From NCBI RefSeq assembly GCF_026965555.1, contig NZ_CP114040.1:1550001-1614000 (forward strand): a stretch of DNA of 64,000 nt. Direction: 5' to 3'. Shown piece after piece: positions 45,870 to 54,178 of the stretch. The position numbers were made by a program, and so were the translations under genes. Each line of letters begins with the position of its first letter. The stretch's first letter is position 1. The notes under the pieces are model-generated. The model made no database searches. It was not told the origin of the DNA and saw only the letters and a list, made by a program, of their open reading frames with translations. The stretch is from Nannocystis punicea (GTDB lineage Bacteria > Myxococcota_A > Polyangia > Nannocystales > Nannocystaceae).

Positions 45870-47300
45870 ATGGGCCAGCGCAAGTTCGAAAAGACGCCGT
45901 TCGAGCAGCGGTCTGCCGAGGAGACCGCTTCCACCGAGCGCTCCGCGCGGACTTGCGCGGTCCCGCGCATCGCCCGGCTCGTCCTGGTCCACCCGCGCGG
46001 CCTCGGCGAGGCGCAGGTGCTCGGCGAGGCCCCCGTGGTGCTCGGTCGCCAGCGCGACGCCGGCCAGCTCGTCGCGGCCCACAAGACTGTGTCGCGCCGG
46101 CACGCGACGCTGTGCTGGGACCCGGTGGCCGGCTGCCACACGGTCGCCGACCTCGGCAGCCGCAACGGCACGTGGGTCGACGGCCGCTCCGTGAACGCCC
46201 TGCCGGTCTACCTCGAGGACCAGGCGGTGCTGCGCTTCGGCGACGTCCTGGCGGTGTACGAGCGGCGCGACGCCGACCTGCGCGACGCGCCGCAGGTGTC
46301 GTGCGAGGCGGTCCCCGGCGAGTCGCTGGCGGCCCGCAAGCTGCGTGTGGCCATCGCCCGCGCCGCGCCCGACCTGGCGCCCGCGCTGATCCTCGGCGAG
46401 ACCGGCGTCGGCAAGGAGCGGATCGCCGGCGAGCTGCACCGCCTCAGCGGCCGCCGCGGCCCGCTGGTCGCCGTCAACTGCGCGGCCCTCAGCCCGCAGC
46501 TCGTCGAGAGCCAGCTGTTCGGCCACACCCGCGGCGCCTTCACCGGCGCGACCGGGGAGCAGCCCGGCATGTTCCGCGCGGCCTCCGGCGGCACCCTCTT
46601 CCTCGACGAGCTCGGCGAGCTGCCGCTCGACCTCCAGCCCAAGCTGCTGCGCGCCGTCGAGCTCGGCGAGGTCGTGGCCGTCGGCAGCACCCAGAGCCAC
46701 CGCGTCGACGTGCGCCTGATCGCCGCCACCAACCGCTCGCTGGCCGCCGAGGTCGAGCAGGGCAAGTTCCGCCGCGACCTGTACGCCCGCCTGGCGCTGT
46801 GGGAGATCCACGCGCCGCCGCTGCGCGCCCGCCGGGCCGACCTGCTCGCGTGGGTCGATCGCCTCCACCGCGCCTGGCACGCCCCGCGCAGCCGCGCCGA
46901 GCCGCCGCCGCTCGAGCTCCCGGTCGCCCTCGCCGAGGCCCTGCTGCTGCAGCCGTGGCCCGACAACCTGCGCGGCCTGCAGCGGTTCGTGCACGCCTAC
47001 GGCGCGGCCGGCGGGGAGGTCGAGCCCGACGACTGGTCGGCGCGCCTCCTGTCCTTCGGGGCAGGTCCGGCGGCCGCCCCGGTCGCGCCCGCCGCGGTGT
47101 CCGGCGACACGCCGCCGGCCCGCACCATCCCGCGAGCGCCGCGTCCGCGCCCGAGCCGCGAGGCGCTGATCGCCACCCTCGAAGCCAACGCCTGGAGCAT
47201 CCGCGCGACCGCGAAGCACTACGAGTGCGAGCGCAAGCAGATCACCCGCTGGCTCGGCATGTACTCGATCGCCCTGCCCGGACGCGACCCCGAGGGGTAA
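45870..47300 (+). CDS. FHA-domain sigma54-dependent activator
   Basis: A 476-residue enhancer-binding protein. An N-terminal FHA domain (~40-125; LGRQRDAG, HKTVSRRHA, DLGSRNGTWVDG) would bind phosphothreonine made by Ser/Thr kinases. The AAA+ domain (~145-375) has Walker A GETGVGKE (176-183), GAFTGAT (222-228) for sigma54 contact, Walker B LFLDEL and a WPDNLRGL sensor segment. A Fis-type HTH is at the C-terminus (~430-470). FHA-type activators are typical of myxobacteria. The start MGQRKFEKTP was chosen; an upstream ATG/GTG is also in frame. It is divergent from the ADYC-kinase operon (186-base gap). Confidence 0.93.
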   Translation: MGQRKFEKTPFEQRSAEETASTERSARTCAVPRIARLVLVHPRGLGEAQVLGEAPVVLGRQRDAGQLVAAHKTVSRRHATLCWDPVAGCHTVADLGSRNGTWVDGRSVNALPVYLEDQAVLRFGDVLAVYERRDADLRDAPQVSCEAVPGESLAARKLRVAIARAAPDLAPALILGETGVGKERIAGELHRLSGRRGPLVAVNCAALSPQLVESQLFGHTRGAFTGATGEQPGMFRAASGGTLFLDELGELPLDLQPKLLRAVELGEVVAVGSTQSHRVDVRLIAATNRSLAAEVEQGKFRRDLYARLALWEIHAPPLRARRADLLAWVDRLHRAWHAPRSRAEPPPLELPVALAEALLLQPWPDNLRGLQRFVHAYGAAGGEVEPDDWSARLLSFGAGPAAAPVAPAAVSGDTPPARTIPRAPRPRPSREALIATLEANAWSIRATAKHYECERKQITRWLGMYSIALPGRDPEG

Positions 47301-47812
47301 GGATCAATAATGTGTCGGCTCGCTGCGATCGGCAGCGACGATCGGCCTCGACCGCCGGGCGAGGCCGCTCGGCGCTCGCCGCTCCCGCTGCGATGTCGGT
47401 ACCACGATTCGCGGGATCGTTCCCGGCCGCCGGCCCATCACGACAGTCGAGGGCGGTCACCGCTCGAACGCAGCGGGCGCCGCGCTCGCGGTGCACGTCG
47501 CGAGGTCGATCCGTCGCGGCCGCCGTCAGGTCGCAGGGAATACGGCGGCGTCGACAGGAGCTGCGTGATCGTGGTGTTCGAATTCGTGGGGGTCCTCCAC
47601 ACGACCGTGCCCGACACGAGGTTCACACCCCGCCTCCCGGTCCCGCTCTCGAAGCGAGCCGCGCCGCCCGCCACTTTGGAGGACGTAGAAATCGCCGGGA
47701 ACGAAGGGCCCATCGTCCTGGGCCGAGTTGTCCGTGGCTACGCGGCGGCGCGTGATGAATGAGATATGTGTTTGTAAGGACATGTCCTTACGGTCATCCT
47801 TGCGAGCTCGGC
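47301..47812. other. Gap with possible gene remnant and palindrome
   Basis: 512 bases. On the minus strand a protein-like reading occurs in two frames (NSAQDDGPFVPGDFYVLQ, then RRGVNLVSGTVVWRTPTNSN), suggesting a frameshifted remnant of unknown family. The palindrome at 47774 lies at the right edge, just past the MBL gene stop. Confidence 0.4.
47774..47791. repeat. ATGTCC-family palindrome (18 bp perfect)
   Basis: Perfect 18-bp palindrome GTAAGGACATGTCCTTAC, no loop, 22 bases past the MBL gene stop codon, between converging genes. Because the centre is CATG, as DNA it is a better protein site than an RNA hairpin. Confidence 0.7.
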
Positions 47813-48658
47813 TCAAGTCGCGGCCATGCGCGCGGTGAGCCATTTCTGCAGGCCCGGGCGGGGGCCGGGGCCGACGCGCGGATGGGGGCGGGCGTGGTCG
47901 TCGGGGCGCGTGAACTGCAGCTCCTCGCCGTCCTCGGGGATGTCGACCTTCCCCTGCAGGCCCTCGGCGCGCAGCCGCTCGCGGAGGTCGGCGCGGGTGG
48001 TGGGGCAGTGGTCGAGGGCCTCGAGGTGGTTGAGCACGACGCGTCCGGGCGCGCGGCGGACCAGGGCGACGAGCTCGTCGACCGAGAACAAGATCCGGCC
48101 GCCGACGCCCATGTCGGCGGCGCCGGCGGGGGCGACGACGACGTCGGGTTGCAGGCGGTCGACGGCCTCGAGGACCGCGTCGGCGAGGACCGCGTCCGAC
48201 GTCAGGTACACGCTCGGCTCGTCGGGGTGCGCGAGGTAATAGCCGGACACCGGGCCCATCAGCCAGGCGAACCACCCGTGGCCGTGCCGGGCCGGGACGA
48301 CCTCGACGTCGAGGCCGAGCGAGCCGTCGTGGACCTCGCGCACGGCGAGCCCCTTGCGCCGCAGGCTGGCGGCGTCGACGTGGCTGCTCCACACCGGCAG
48401 GCCGCGGGCGCGGATCCACCGCAGCGCGGCGGCGTCGAGGTGGTCCGGGTGCTCGTGCGTGACGAGCACGCCGGTGGCCGCGTCGAGCCAGGCAGGCGCG
48501 CCGGCCGGCAGCGGGACGAGCGGGTTTCTCCGCCGGCCGGCCCCGAACAGCTTGAAGCCGGGCAGCGCGCCCGCGTCGGCGAGCATCGGGTCGACGAGCA
48601 AGCGGTGCTCGCCGAGCGTGAGGAGGGCGGTGGCGTTGCGCAGGTGGCGGTATTTCAT
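47813..48658 (-). CDS. Metallo-beta-lactamase fold hydrolase (UlaG-like)
   Basis: A 281-residue MBL-fold protein. Metal ligands: THEHPDHLD (His68, His70, Asp72, His73), VVPARHGHGWF (second His group), and YLTSDAV (Asp). It looks like the L-ascorbate-6-phosphate lactonase/UlaG and zinc-dependent hydrolase group. The start MKYRHLRNAT was chosen over an Arg-rich upstream extension. It is divergent from a LysR gene with a dyad in the gap. Substrate unknown. Cytoplasmic. Confidence 0.9.
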   Translation of the reverse strand: MKYRHLRNATALLTLGEHRLLVDPMLADAGALPGFKLFGAGRRRNPLVPLPAGAPAWLDAATGVLVTHEHPDHLDAAALRWIRARGLPVWSSHVDAASLRRKGLAVREVHDGSLGLDVEVVPARHGHGWFAWLMGPVSGYYLAHPDEPSVYLTSDAVLADAVLEAVDRLQPDVVVAPAGAADMGVGGRILFSVDELVALVRRAPGRVVLNHLEALDHCPTTRADLRERLRAEGLQGKVDIPEDGEELQFTRPDDHARPHPRVGPGPRPGLQKWLTARMAAT

Positions 48659-48694
48659 CGGCGTGTCCCGCCGGCAAGCTAGGCGGTGCACCGG

Positions 48695-48731
48695 CGGATG
48701 GAAACTGCTAGATTCGCATGCCAGCCATCCG
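48695..48731. promoter_or_regulatory. Candidate LysR operator
   Basis: Widely spaced dyad: CGGATGG and CCATCCG 23 bases apart, in the 91-base gap between the MBL gene and the LysR gene, with a TAGATT -10-like sequence inside it. Confidence 0.4.
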
Positions 48732-48749
48732 TTTTAGCATGGAGGTCCG

Positions 48750-49598
48750 ATGGACTGGGAGCTGCTGCGCACGTTCGAGGCCCTGGCGCGCCTCGGGAGC
48801 CTGACCGCCGCCGCGAAGGCGCTGGGCGTCAGCCAGTCGACCGTCAGCCGCCAGCTGGCGCGGCTGGAGGAGACGGCCGGTTCGCCGCTGGTGCTGCGCG
48901 AGGCGCCGCTGCGGCTGACCGAGCGGGGGACGGCCTTGTTGGCGGCGATGCTGCCGATGGTCGACGCCGCGCTGGCGGCCCGGGCCGCGCTGGAGGACAC
49001 GCCGGAGCTGCACGGCGAGGTCACTCTGAGCACTGTGGGCGAGCTGCTGCGGTGGAGCCTGGCGCCGCGGCTGCCGGAGTTCTACCGCGCGCACCCGCGG
49101 CTGCGCCTGCGCGTGCTGGCGACGAACCGGGTCAGCAGCCTGGCGGCGGGCGAGGCCGACGTGGCGCTCCGCATGGTCCGCCCGCAGCGCGGCGAGCTGG
49201 TCGCCCGCCGGCTGCGGACCGAGACCTACGCGTACTTCGCCGCCGAGTCGCTCGCGCTCGACCCCGCGGTGCCGTGGCTCGGCCTCGCCGGCTCGCTGGC
49301 GGAGATCCCCGAGCAGCGCCACGCCGACCGGGCGTTCGCCGACCGGCCGCCGCGCCTGCTCGTCGAGGACTTCGAGGCGCTCGGGCGCGCGGTCGAGGCC
49401 GGGCTCGGGGTGGCGATCCTGCCGCGCAGCTTCGCGGCCCGGCTGCACGCGCTCGTCGAGGTCGCGTCGTGGCAGATCGGCGCGGCCGGCGACGACGGCG
49501 TGCCGCCCCGCGACCTGTGGATGGTCGTGCACCGCTCGAAGCAGCGAGTGCCCCGCGTGCGGGCGCTGCTCGGCTGGCTCGCGGAGGTGCTGCGCTGA
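48750..49598 (+). CDS. LysR-family transcriptional regulator
   Basis: A 282-residue LTTR. The N-terminal winged HTH (LLRTFEALARLGSLTAAAKA, VSQSTVSRQLARLEETAG) spans 1-60; the effector domain (~88-280) has the GLGVAILPRSF segment. It is divergent from the MBL hydrolase and likely controls it. The effector is unknown. It starts at an ATG after GGAGGTCCG. Confidence 0.93.
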   Translation: MDWELLRTFEALARLGSLTAAAKALGVSQSTVSRQLARLEETAGSPLVLREAPLRLTERGTALLAAMLPMVDAALAARAALEDTPELHGEVTLSTVGELLRWSLAPRLPEFYRAHPRLRLRVLATNRVSSLAAGEADVALRMVRPQRGELVARRLRTETYAYFAAESLALDPAVPWLGLAGSLAEIPEQRHADRAFADRPPRLLVEDFEALGRAVEAGLGVAILPRSFAARLHALVEVASWQIGAAGDDGVPPRDLWMVVHRSKQRVPRVRALLGWLAEVLR

Positions 49599-50230
49599 CG
49601 AGTGTGCGCGGCGCAAAAGGCGGGACCAGACATTCTTTTTTAATGAGATATGCCCGTACGCCCTTCGCGCCCGCAATCACCCGAATATCAAGACCTGTGA
49701 AAGGCAGGTGAGCGCGCCCGGCGAGCGCAGACCTCGGGCAACCTCACCCGGCGTCGCAGGAATCACGAGCTGCGCATGAGCGTGCACGGCGAGCGACGCC
49801 GGGGGCAACTTCGCCGGTTTGGCGGGAATCTCGAGCGGCGGCGTGAGTGTGCCCGGCGATGGCAAATCGCGGGCAAGCTCACCGATGCCGCAGGAATCAT
49901 CGGCAGCGACGTGAGCGTGCACGGCGCAAACCGCAGGCGACCTCACCCGGTGTTGCAGGAATCACGAGTGGTGGCCGATCGTGCGCACTTCGGCGAGCGA
50001 CGGCGCGAGATCGCCGAAGTGTCGTGCGTTCGCGGGTCAGCGCGTGCCAGCTCGCTGCAAGCGCAGGGGGGAGGCCCGTTCGGGGTCGCCGCACGTGCCA
50101 ACGCAAGCCCCCGAGGGTGGCCACATTTGGGGTGTGGCGAACCCATCATCACGCGAGCGCCTTTTATTAAATTGCGGTAAGATGAATGAGTCGGACACGG
50201 GGTCCGGCATGCGTAAAAAGGAGCGATCCC
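49599..50230. other. Repeat-bearing gap upstream of the small secreted peptide
   Basis: 632 bases. No gene supported. The left part has an AT-rich pocket (49630-49655, TTCTTTTTTAATGAG). Four degenerate 68-bp repeats fill 49708-49980. The right edge (50155-50185, CTTTTATTAAATTGCGG) is AT-rich and probably the promoter of the peptide gene. Confidence 0.55.
49708..49980. repeat. Degenerate 68-bp tandem repeat, four units
   Basis: Units start at 49708, 49776, 49843 and 49911 (lengths 68, 67, 68, ~69); a fifth degenerate unit may begin near 49980. The shared core is GTGAGCGTGCACGGCGAGCG, then, after 25-30 variable bases, GCAGGAATCACGAG. The 68-bp period is not a multiple of 3, so coding repeats are unlikely. 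The units are too diverged and too tightly spaced for a CRISPR array. Confidence 0.7.
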
Positions 50231-50470
50231 ATGAACAAAGCTGGACTCATCGTCCTCTTCCTGGCCACCTTCGCCGCGGGCGCGCTGCTCTCCGCTCCCT
50301 CGGCGGATGCGGCGAGCAACTGCACCTACTACAGCGACGCCGCCCACTCCTCGGTCGTGGGCCAGTACGGCTACGATTGTTGCAACAACAAGGTCGCCTG
50401 GGGCAGCAAGACCCAGTATTCGCAGTGCGGCGCCTGCTTCATCTGTTATCCGCCTCCGCCCAACGGGTGA
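50231..50470 (+). CDS. Small secreted Cys-rich peptide (DUF6289-like)
   Basis: A 79-residue precursor. A signal peptide (residues 1-27, AxA at SADA) precedes a ~50-residue mature peptide, ASNCTYYSDAAHSS..., with six cysteines (CTYY, DCC, QCGACFIC). The pattern CTYYSD...VVGQ...YDCC matches DUF6289-type small secreted proteins of Nannocystis and relatives. The start ATG follows AAAAAGGAGCG at an ideal distance; the frame is open upstream only as low-complexity. It may be processed into a disulfide-rich extracellular peptide; the target is unknown. Confidence 0.8.
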   Translation: MNKAGLIVLFLATFAAGALLSAPSADAASNCTYYSDAAHSSVVGQYGYDCCNNKVAWGSKTQYSQCGACFICYPPPPNG

Positions 50471-50501
50471 GGCGTCGACTTCGCGGACCTCGCCGAACCA
50501 C

Positions 50502-50591
50502 TGCAGAGCTCGGCCTGCGGCGGGTTCGGCGGCTCAGGACGACTGCAGCGCCGCGAGCCGGCGGTGGCTGCAGAGCTCGGCCGGTGGCGGT
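50502..50591. repeat. Short direct duplication of the next gene's 3' end
   Basis: The segment CTGCAGAGCTCGGCC ... GGACGACTGCAGCGCCGCGAG at ~50502-50562 is repeated as CTGCAGAGCTCGGCC ... GGACGGCTGCAGCGCCGCGAG at ~50569-50620. The right copy contains the C-terminal codons (LAALQPS) of the gene at 50592; the left copy encodes LAALQSS and its own stop on the minus strand. Confidence 0.6.
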
Positions 50592-51683
50592 TCAGGACGG
50601 CTGCAGCGCCGCGAGGTGGTCGCCGAGGTCTCCGTAGTCACGTTGGGCCTCGGTGATGATCGTCGTCGCGTCGCGCTCGCCGCGGTCGGGGAAGAACTTG
50701 CGCGCCAGCTCGGCGATCGCCGGCTGCGGCGCCTCGCCCTCGGTCTGTCCGTACTCGACGACCTCGTACGGACCGATCCCGGCCGCCAGCAGGTGCAGGA
50801 AGTCTGCGAGATCTGTGGCGACCGCGCCGACCTCGCCCTCCGAGCCGAGGAACACGACCGGCTGATCTGTCAGCGGTCGCGTCACTCCGTCCTCGTGGTG
50901 GACGAGCCAGAACGCGACCAGGCCCCCCGAGCCGTCCTGCGCGAACACGCGGAACTCGTGCTCCGCCGCGGGGTTGCCGGTCCACGCCGAGGGCCCGCCG
51001 GTCTCGAGCTCGGCGAGCATCTCGAAGTCGATGTCGCCGAGGCCGTCGCTGTCCTGCAGCGCGTGGAGGGCCGCGAGCGGCGCGGGCAGCGGCTCGTTCG
51101 CGGGCGCCTCGCCGGGGCGCTGCGGGAGCTGGCGGGGCGGCCGGGGAGGTTCGCTCGCCTTCGCGTCCTGCGCGGCCTTCGCGAGCGCAGGGTCGTCCTC
51201 GTCGAGCTGCTCGAGCCCGAGTCGCACCTCGGCGAAGGTGTCGTCGTCGGCGTCGTAGACGAAGGTGACCTCGCGCCCGCCCTCGCGCCGCACGACGTGG
51301 CCGCGGTACATCGGCGTGCTCCACGTGCCGTCCTTCACCCGCTTCGCCAGCGCCTCCGCGTCCTTCTCGGGCAGCGAGACGTCGAGCTCACCCGCGATGC
51401 TCCCCGCGTAGTTCGGGCCGAAGTCGGCCGACCAGAGATAGGCGACGTACTTGCCGTTCTCCTTGTGCGGCGGATAAAACCCGGGGAGCCGCAGCTCCGC
51501 CTGGTAATTCAGGGTGAAACCCGCCTCTCGGTCGCGGACGTCGTGGAGCATGCCGGTCTTCGTCACGGTGGGCGGCGGCTTCAGGCCGCGCGCCGCGTGG
51601 AAGGCGAGGACCTCGGGGTCGTCGGAGCGTCGGCCGAGTAGCTGGAGGACCTGCTCGAACACGTCGTCGGAGTGCTTCGCCAT
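50592..51683 (-). CDS. Hypothetical protein with SMI1/KNR4 (SUKH)-like C-terminus
   Basis: A 363-residue cytoplasmic protein. The N-terminal ~175 residues (MAKHSDDVFEQVLQLLGRRS) carry a beta-rich domain of unknown type; residues ~225-360 resemble SUKH/Knr4 immunity-type folds (EHEFRVFAQDGSGGLVAFWL, QPVVFLGSEGEVGAVATDLADFL). SUKH proteins often neutralise contact-dependent toxins; that role here is inference, as no toxin is adjacent. The start was placed at the ATG beginning MAKHS; the Arg-rich upstream open part was rejected. Downstream is a duplicated copy of its last codons. Confidence 0.75.
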   Translation of the reverse strand: MAKHSDDVFEQVLQLLGRRSDDPEVLAFHAARGLKPPPTVTKTGMLHDVRDREAGFTLNYQAELRLPGFYPPHKENGKYVAYLWSADFGPNYAGSIAGELDVSLPEKDAEALAKRVKDGTWSTPMYRGHVVRREGGREVTFVYDADDDTFAEVRLGLEQLDEDDPALAKAAQDAKASEPPRPPRQLPQRPGEAPANEPLPAPLAALHALQDSDGLGDIDFEMLAELETGGPSAWTGNPAAEHEFRVFAQDGSGGLVAFWLVHHEDGVTRPLTDQPVVFLGSEGEVGAVATDLADFLHLLAAGIGPYEVVEYGQTEGEAPQPAIAELARKFFPDRGERDATTIITEAQRDYGDLGDHLAALQPS

Positions 51684-51771
51684 GGGCGCGGCGAGGACAC
51701 GGCATCGAGGGGGCGCTGTCAAGCCCGCCGGCGAGCGCGAGGCGAGGCGAGGGCGTGCTTTTCCGGACGGT

Positions 51772-51845
51772 CCTGTCCCGGAGGCCAGGTCGGTCGCCGA
51801 GCTCGCGGGCTCGCGGCCGCCCGACGGGCATGTCCCGAAGGACAG
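51772..51845. repeat. Two ATGTCC-family elements (ATGTCCCGAAGGACAG and a weak copy)
   Basis: At 51830-51845, ATGTCCCGAAGGACAG differs by two bases from the 16-bp core at 10843/24249. A weaker copy, CCTGTCCCGGAGGCCAGG, lies at 51772-51789. Both are between the SUKH gene start and the GFA gene stop (minus strand). Confidence 0.55.
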
Positions 51846-51867
51846 GCCGCCGCGTCGCGTCGCGCTC

Positions 51868-52308
51868 TCACAGGTGGCGCGTCTCCGCGGGCGGGTGCCA
51901 CCAGTTGTCGTTGCGGCCGTCCATGAAGAAGATCGGCGCCGCCATGAGGTCGGCGGGCTCGAGGTCGTCGAGGCAGGCGACGTTGACCGAGACGTACGCG
52001 CCGTCGTTCCACTCCGCGGCGTCGACGAAGCCGTACGGGGTGACGCCGCAGTGCTTGCAGTGCCCGCCGTGGCCGCTCGCGGCGCCGGGCCGGTACTTGC
52101 TCAGCTCCTCCTCGCCGCCCAGCGCGCGGAAGTCGCCCGGCTGGACCTTGACGCTCCACCAGCGTCGCTTCCAACAGCTCGTGCAGTTGCACTTGCCCGT
52201 CCCCTGCGAGAGGTCGATGTCCGCCTCGAAACGCACCCTGCGGCACACGCAGCTCCCGTGGTAGGTCCGCTTCGACCCGTGGCCCGCTTCCTTGGTCGTG
52301 TCGCTCAT
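51868..52308 (-). CDS. GFA-family (glutathione-dependent formaldehyde-activating-like) protein
   Basis: A 146-residue GFA/CENP-V-type protein. Zinc ligands in the usual order: Cys20-x-Cys22 (SCVCRRVRF), Cys40-x-Cys42-x2-Cys45 (CNCTSC), and Cys84-x2-Cys87 (HCKHCG). Such proteins resemble glutathione-dependent formaldehyde-activating enzyme but have often unknown substrates. The N-terminus starts MSDTTKEAGH. It is divergent from the WYL regulator at 52393 and is its likely target, with an operator-like dyad between. Confidence 0.92.
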   Translation of the reverse strand: MSDTTKEAGHGSKRTYHGSCVCRRVRFEADIDLSQGTGKCNCTSCWKRRWWSVKVQPGDFRALGGEEELSKYRPGAASGHGGHCKHCGVTPYGFVDAAEWNDGAYVSVNVACLDDLEPADLMAAPIFFMDGRNDNWWHPPAETRHL

Positions 52309-52358
52309 CGTTCTGCCTTTCTCGCGTCCGCGACGCGCCGCCAGTGGTAGCAGGGGTT

Positions 52359-52377
52359 GAGGACAGGATCGGTCCTC
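52359..52377. promoter_or_regulatory. Candidate WYL operator
   Basis: Dyad GAGGAC, seven bases, GTCCTC (GAGGACAGGATCGGTCCTC) in the 84-base divergent gap between the GFA and WYL genes. It shares GGACAGG and GTCCT elements with the operator at 28099 next to the other WYL regulator. Confidence 0.55.
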
Positions 52378-52392
52378 GATTATTCTGGCGCG

Positions 52393-53349
52393 GTGAAGGC
52401 CTCGACGCGCGTGCTGCGGCTCCTCTCCCTGCTCCAGGCCCGGCACGAGTGGCCCGGTGACGAGCTCGCCGAGCGGCTGGAGGTGGACGTTCGCACGATC
52501 CGGCGCGACGTCGATCGGCTGCGCGAGCTCGGCTACGCGATCGAGGCGTCCTCGGGCCCCGGCGGCGGCTACCGCCTGGGCGCGGGCTCGCGGACGCCGC
52601 CGCTGCTGCTCGACGACGACGAGGCGGTGGCGGTGGCCGTCGCGCTCGGGGCCGCCGCCGGCACCGTGGCCAACCTGCAGGCCGTCGCGCTGCGCGTGCT
52701 GGCCAAGCTCGATCAGCTGCTGCCGTCGCGTCTGCGCCGCCGCCTCGGCGCGCTGCCGGGAGTGACCCTGTCGTTGCTCGACAGGCGGACCGCGGCCGAC
52801 CTCGGCGTGTTGACGGCGATCGCCGCCGCGTGTCGCGACCAGGTCGAGCTGCGCTTCGAGTACGGCGACCGGCAGGGCCAGGCGACGGCGCGCCGGGTGC
52901 AGCCGCTGCGCCTCGTGCACACCGGTCGCGTCTGGTACCTGGTCGCCTGGGACCTCGGCCGCGACAGCTTCCGGACGTTCCGCGTCGACCGTGTGGCGCC
53001 GAAGCTGACCCGCGGCGCCCGCTTCTCGCCGCGCGAGCTGCCGGAGGACATCGCGACGTACGTGTCGCGATCGATCGCCGTGGCGCCGTACCGCCACCAT
53101 GCACGCGTGCGCCTGCACGCGTCTCCGGAGGAGATCGCCGAGCGCGTCCCGCCCTGGATCGGCCTGCGGGAGTCCTCCGACGCGAGCGGCTCGGTGTTCG
53201 TCATCGGCGCCGACTCGGCCGAGGCCCTGGCCGCGCTGATCGTCCACGCGGGCCTCGAGTTCACGCTCCTCGAGCCGGCGGAGCTCGTCGCGCCGCTGCA
53301 GGCGATCGCGGCCCGACTGCAGCGAGGCGCGACCGTGCAGCCTTCGTGA
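52393..53349 (+). CDS. WYL-domain transcriptional regulator (YafY-like)
   Basis: A 318-residue regulator with N-terminal winged HTH (DELAERLEVDVRTIRRDVDR), WYL domain (VQPLRLVHTGRVWYLVAWDL, ~168-190) and WCX C-terminus. The GTG start at 52393 (MKASTRVLRLLSLLQ) matches the family N-terminus and leaves the operator dyad upstream; an earlier ATG at 52357 would place the dyad within the message. It is divergent from the GFA gene and likely represses it and itself. The effector is unknown. Confidence 0.92.
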   Translation: MKASTRVLRLLSLLQARHEWPGDELAERLEVDVRTIRRDVDRLRELGYAIEASSGPGGGYRLGAGSRTPPLLLDDDEAVAVAVALGAAAGTVANLQAVALRVLAKLDQLLPSRLRRRLGALPGVTLSLLDRRTAADLGVLTAIAAACRDQVELRFEYGDRQGQATARRVQPLRLVHTGRVWYLVAWDLGRDSFRTFRVDRVAPKLTRGARFSPRELPEDIATYVSRSIAVAPYRHHARVRLHASPEEIAERVPPWIGLRESSDASGSVFVIGADSAEALAALIVHAGLEFTLLEPAELVAPLQAIAARLQRGATVQPS

Positions 53350-53371
53350 CGCGCCGGGCCGTCGCGGCGCG
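53350..53371. terminator. Hairpin between converging genes
   Basis: CGCGCCG and CGGCGCG, 7-bp arms around 8 bases, right after the WYL stop and before the converging lipoprotein stop. It probably terminates both. Confidence 0.55.
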
Positions 53372-53376
53372 ACCGC

Positions 53377-53784
53377 TCAGCCGGTGGCGCAGCCGGAGTA
53401 ATCGGTGTACCCGGTCGAGTGGACCACGCAATTCTCGTCGAGGATGTACTGATGGCACGATCTCCAGTAACACGTGGCGCCGAACGGGGCGTCGGGCGGG
53501 CAACAGTTGTATGCGTGCTGCGATCCGCAGGTGCTCCACGTCTGCGGGATGCAGTAGAGCGACGGATCTTCGCTGATCTGGAGATCCTCGGGGCCGACGA
53601 GCGCCGAGGCCGGTGGAGCGTCCTCGACGAGCTCCTCGTCGATCTCCTCGTCGTCCTCGGCGAGGACGAGCTCGTCGAGATCTTCGAATTCGTCCTCGAC
53701 GCAGGCCGAGAGACACAGGGCGCCGAGGACGAGGGCGCAGCGAGAAATGGTTCGAGGGGAGGGGAGCGCAACGGAGCTGGACAT
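53377..53784 (-). CDS. Small Cys-rich lipoprotein
   Basis: A 135-residue lipoprotein. The start MSSSVALPSP was chosen because the signal peptide and lipobox LSAC (Cys28) follow directly and a GAGG site precedes it; 94 more upstream codons are open but Arg-rich. An acidic linker (EDEFEDLDELVLAEDDEEID) leads to a C-terminal peptide-like domain with eight cysteines (YCIPQTWSTCGSQHAYNCCP ... CYWRSCHQ ... CVVHSTGYTDYSGC). The last part resembles the small secreted peptides at 50231. Role unknown. Confidence 0.75.
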   Translation of the reverse strand: MSSSVALPSPRTISRCALVLGALCLSACVEDEFEDLDELVLAEDDEEIDEELVEDAPPASALVGPEDLQISEDPSLYCIPQTWSTCGSQHAYNCCPPDAPFGATCYWRSCHQYILDENCVVHSTGYTDYSGCATG

Positions 53785-54178
53785 GGCAAAACCTCGAGGT
53801 CGGTCGCGCGAGCGCGACGGGTGGCGGACGACGTCCCGCCCGCACCTCACGCGCGAGCGAACGCCCTCCTGTGGACATGACAGGCGGCCCGGACGGATGT
53901 CGCAGCGCGGGGCGCAGAAAGTTCGACGAGGTCGCTTCGGCGAGGCCGAGCCCCTCGCCGAGGCGACCGCGGCCGCGTGAGACTCGGCCTCGGGAGATCC
54001 GCGGGCCGGCTCGACCCGGAGCTCCGCGAGCGACTTTCGCCCCCCGAGCGTTTCGGGATCGGGCACAGACGTATTCGCGGCATTCAGGTCGGTCGATGCG
54101 ATTCGTCGCGCCTGCGACGCGAGGTCCCGCCGATCTCCCGCTGAGCCCGCAATCCTCCGTGGATTCGGAGTCGTCCGC
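53785..54178. other. Gap without a supported gene
   Basis: 394 bases between the start of the small lipoprotein gene and the stop of the permease gene. I see no gene or clear repeat; it should hold the lipoprotein promoter. Confidence 0.4.

Noticed and set aside
49677..49946. Minus-strand frame with repeated ATPGEVA(R/C)GL units over the 68-bp repeats
   Set aside because: The repeat period is not a multiple of 3, so the apparent protein repeat changes frame between units.
49708..49980. Possible CRISPR array
   Set aside because: The repeats diverge and the spacers are not unique in the right way; no cas gene in the window.
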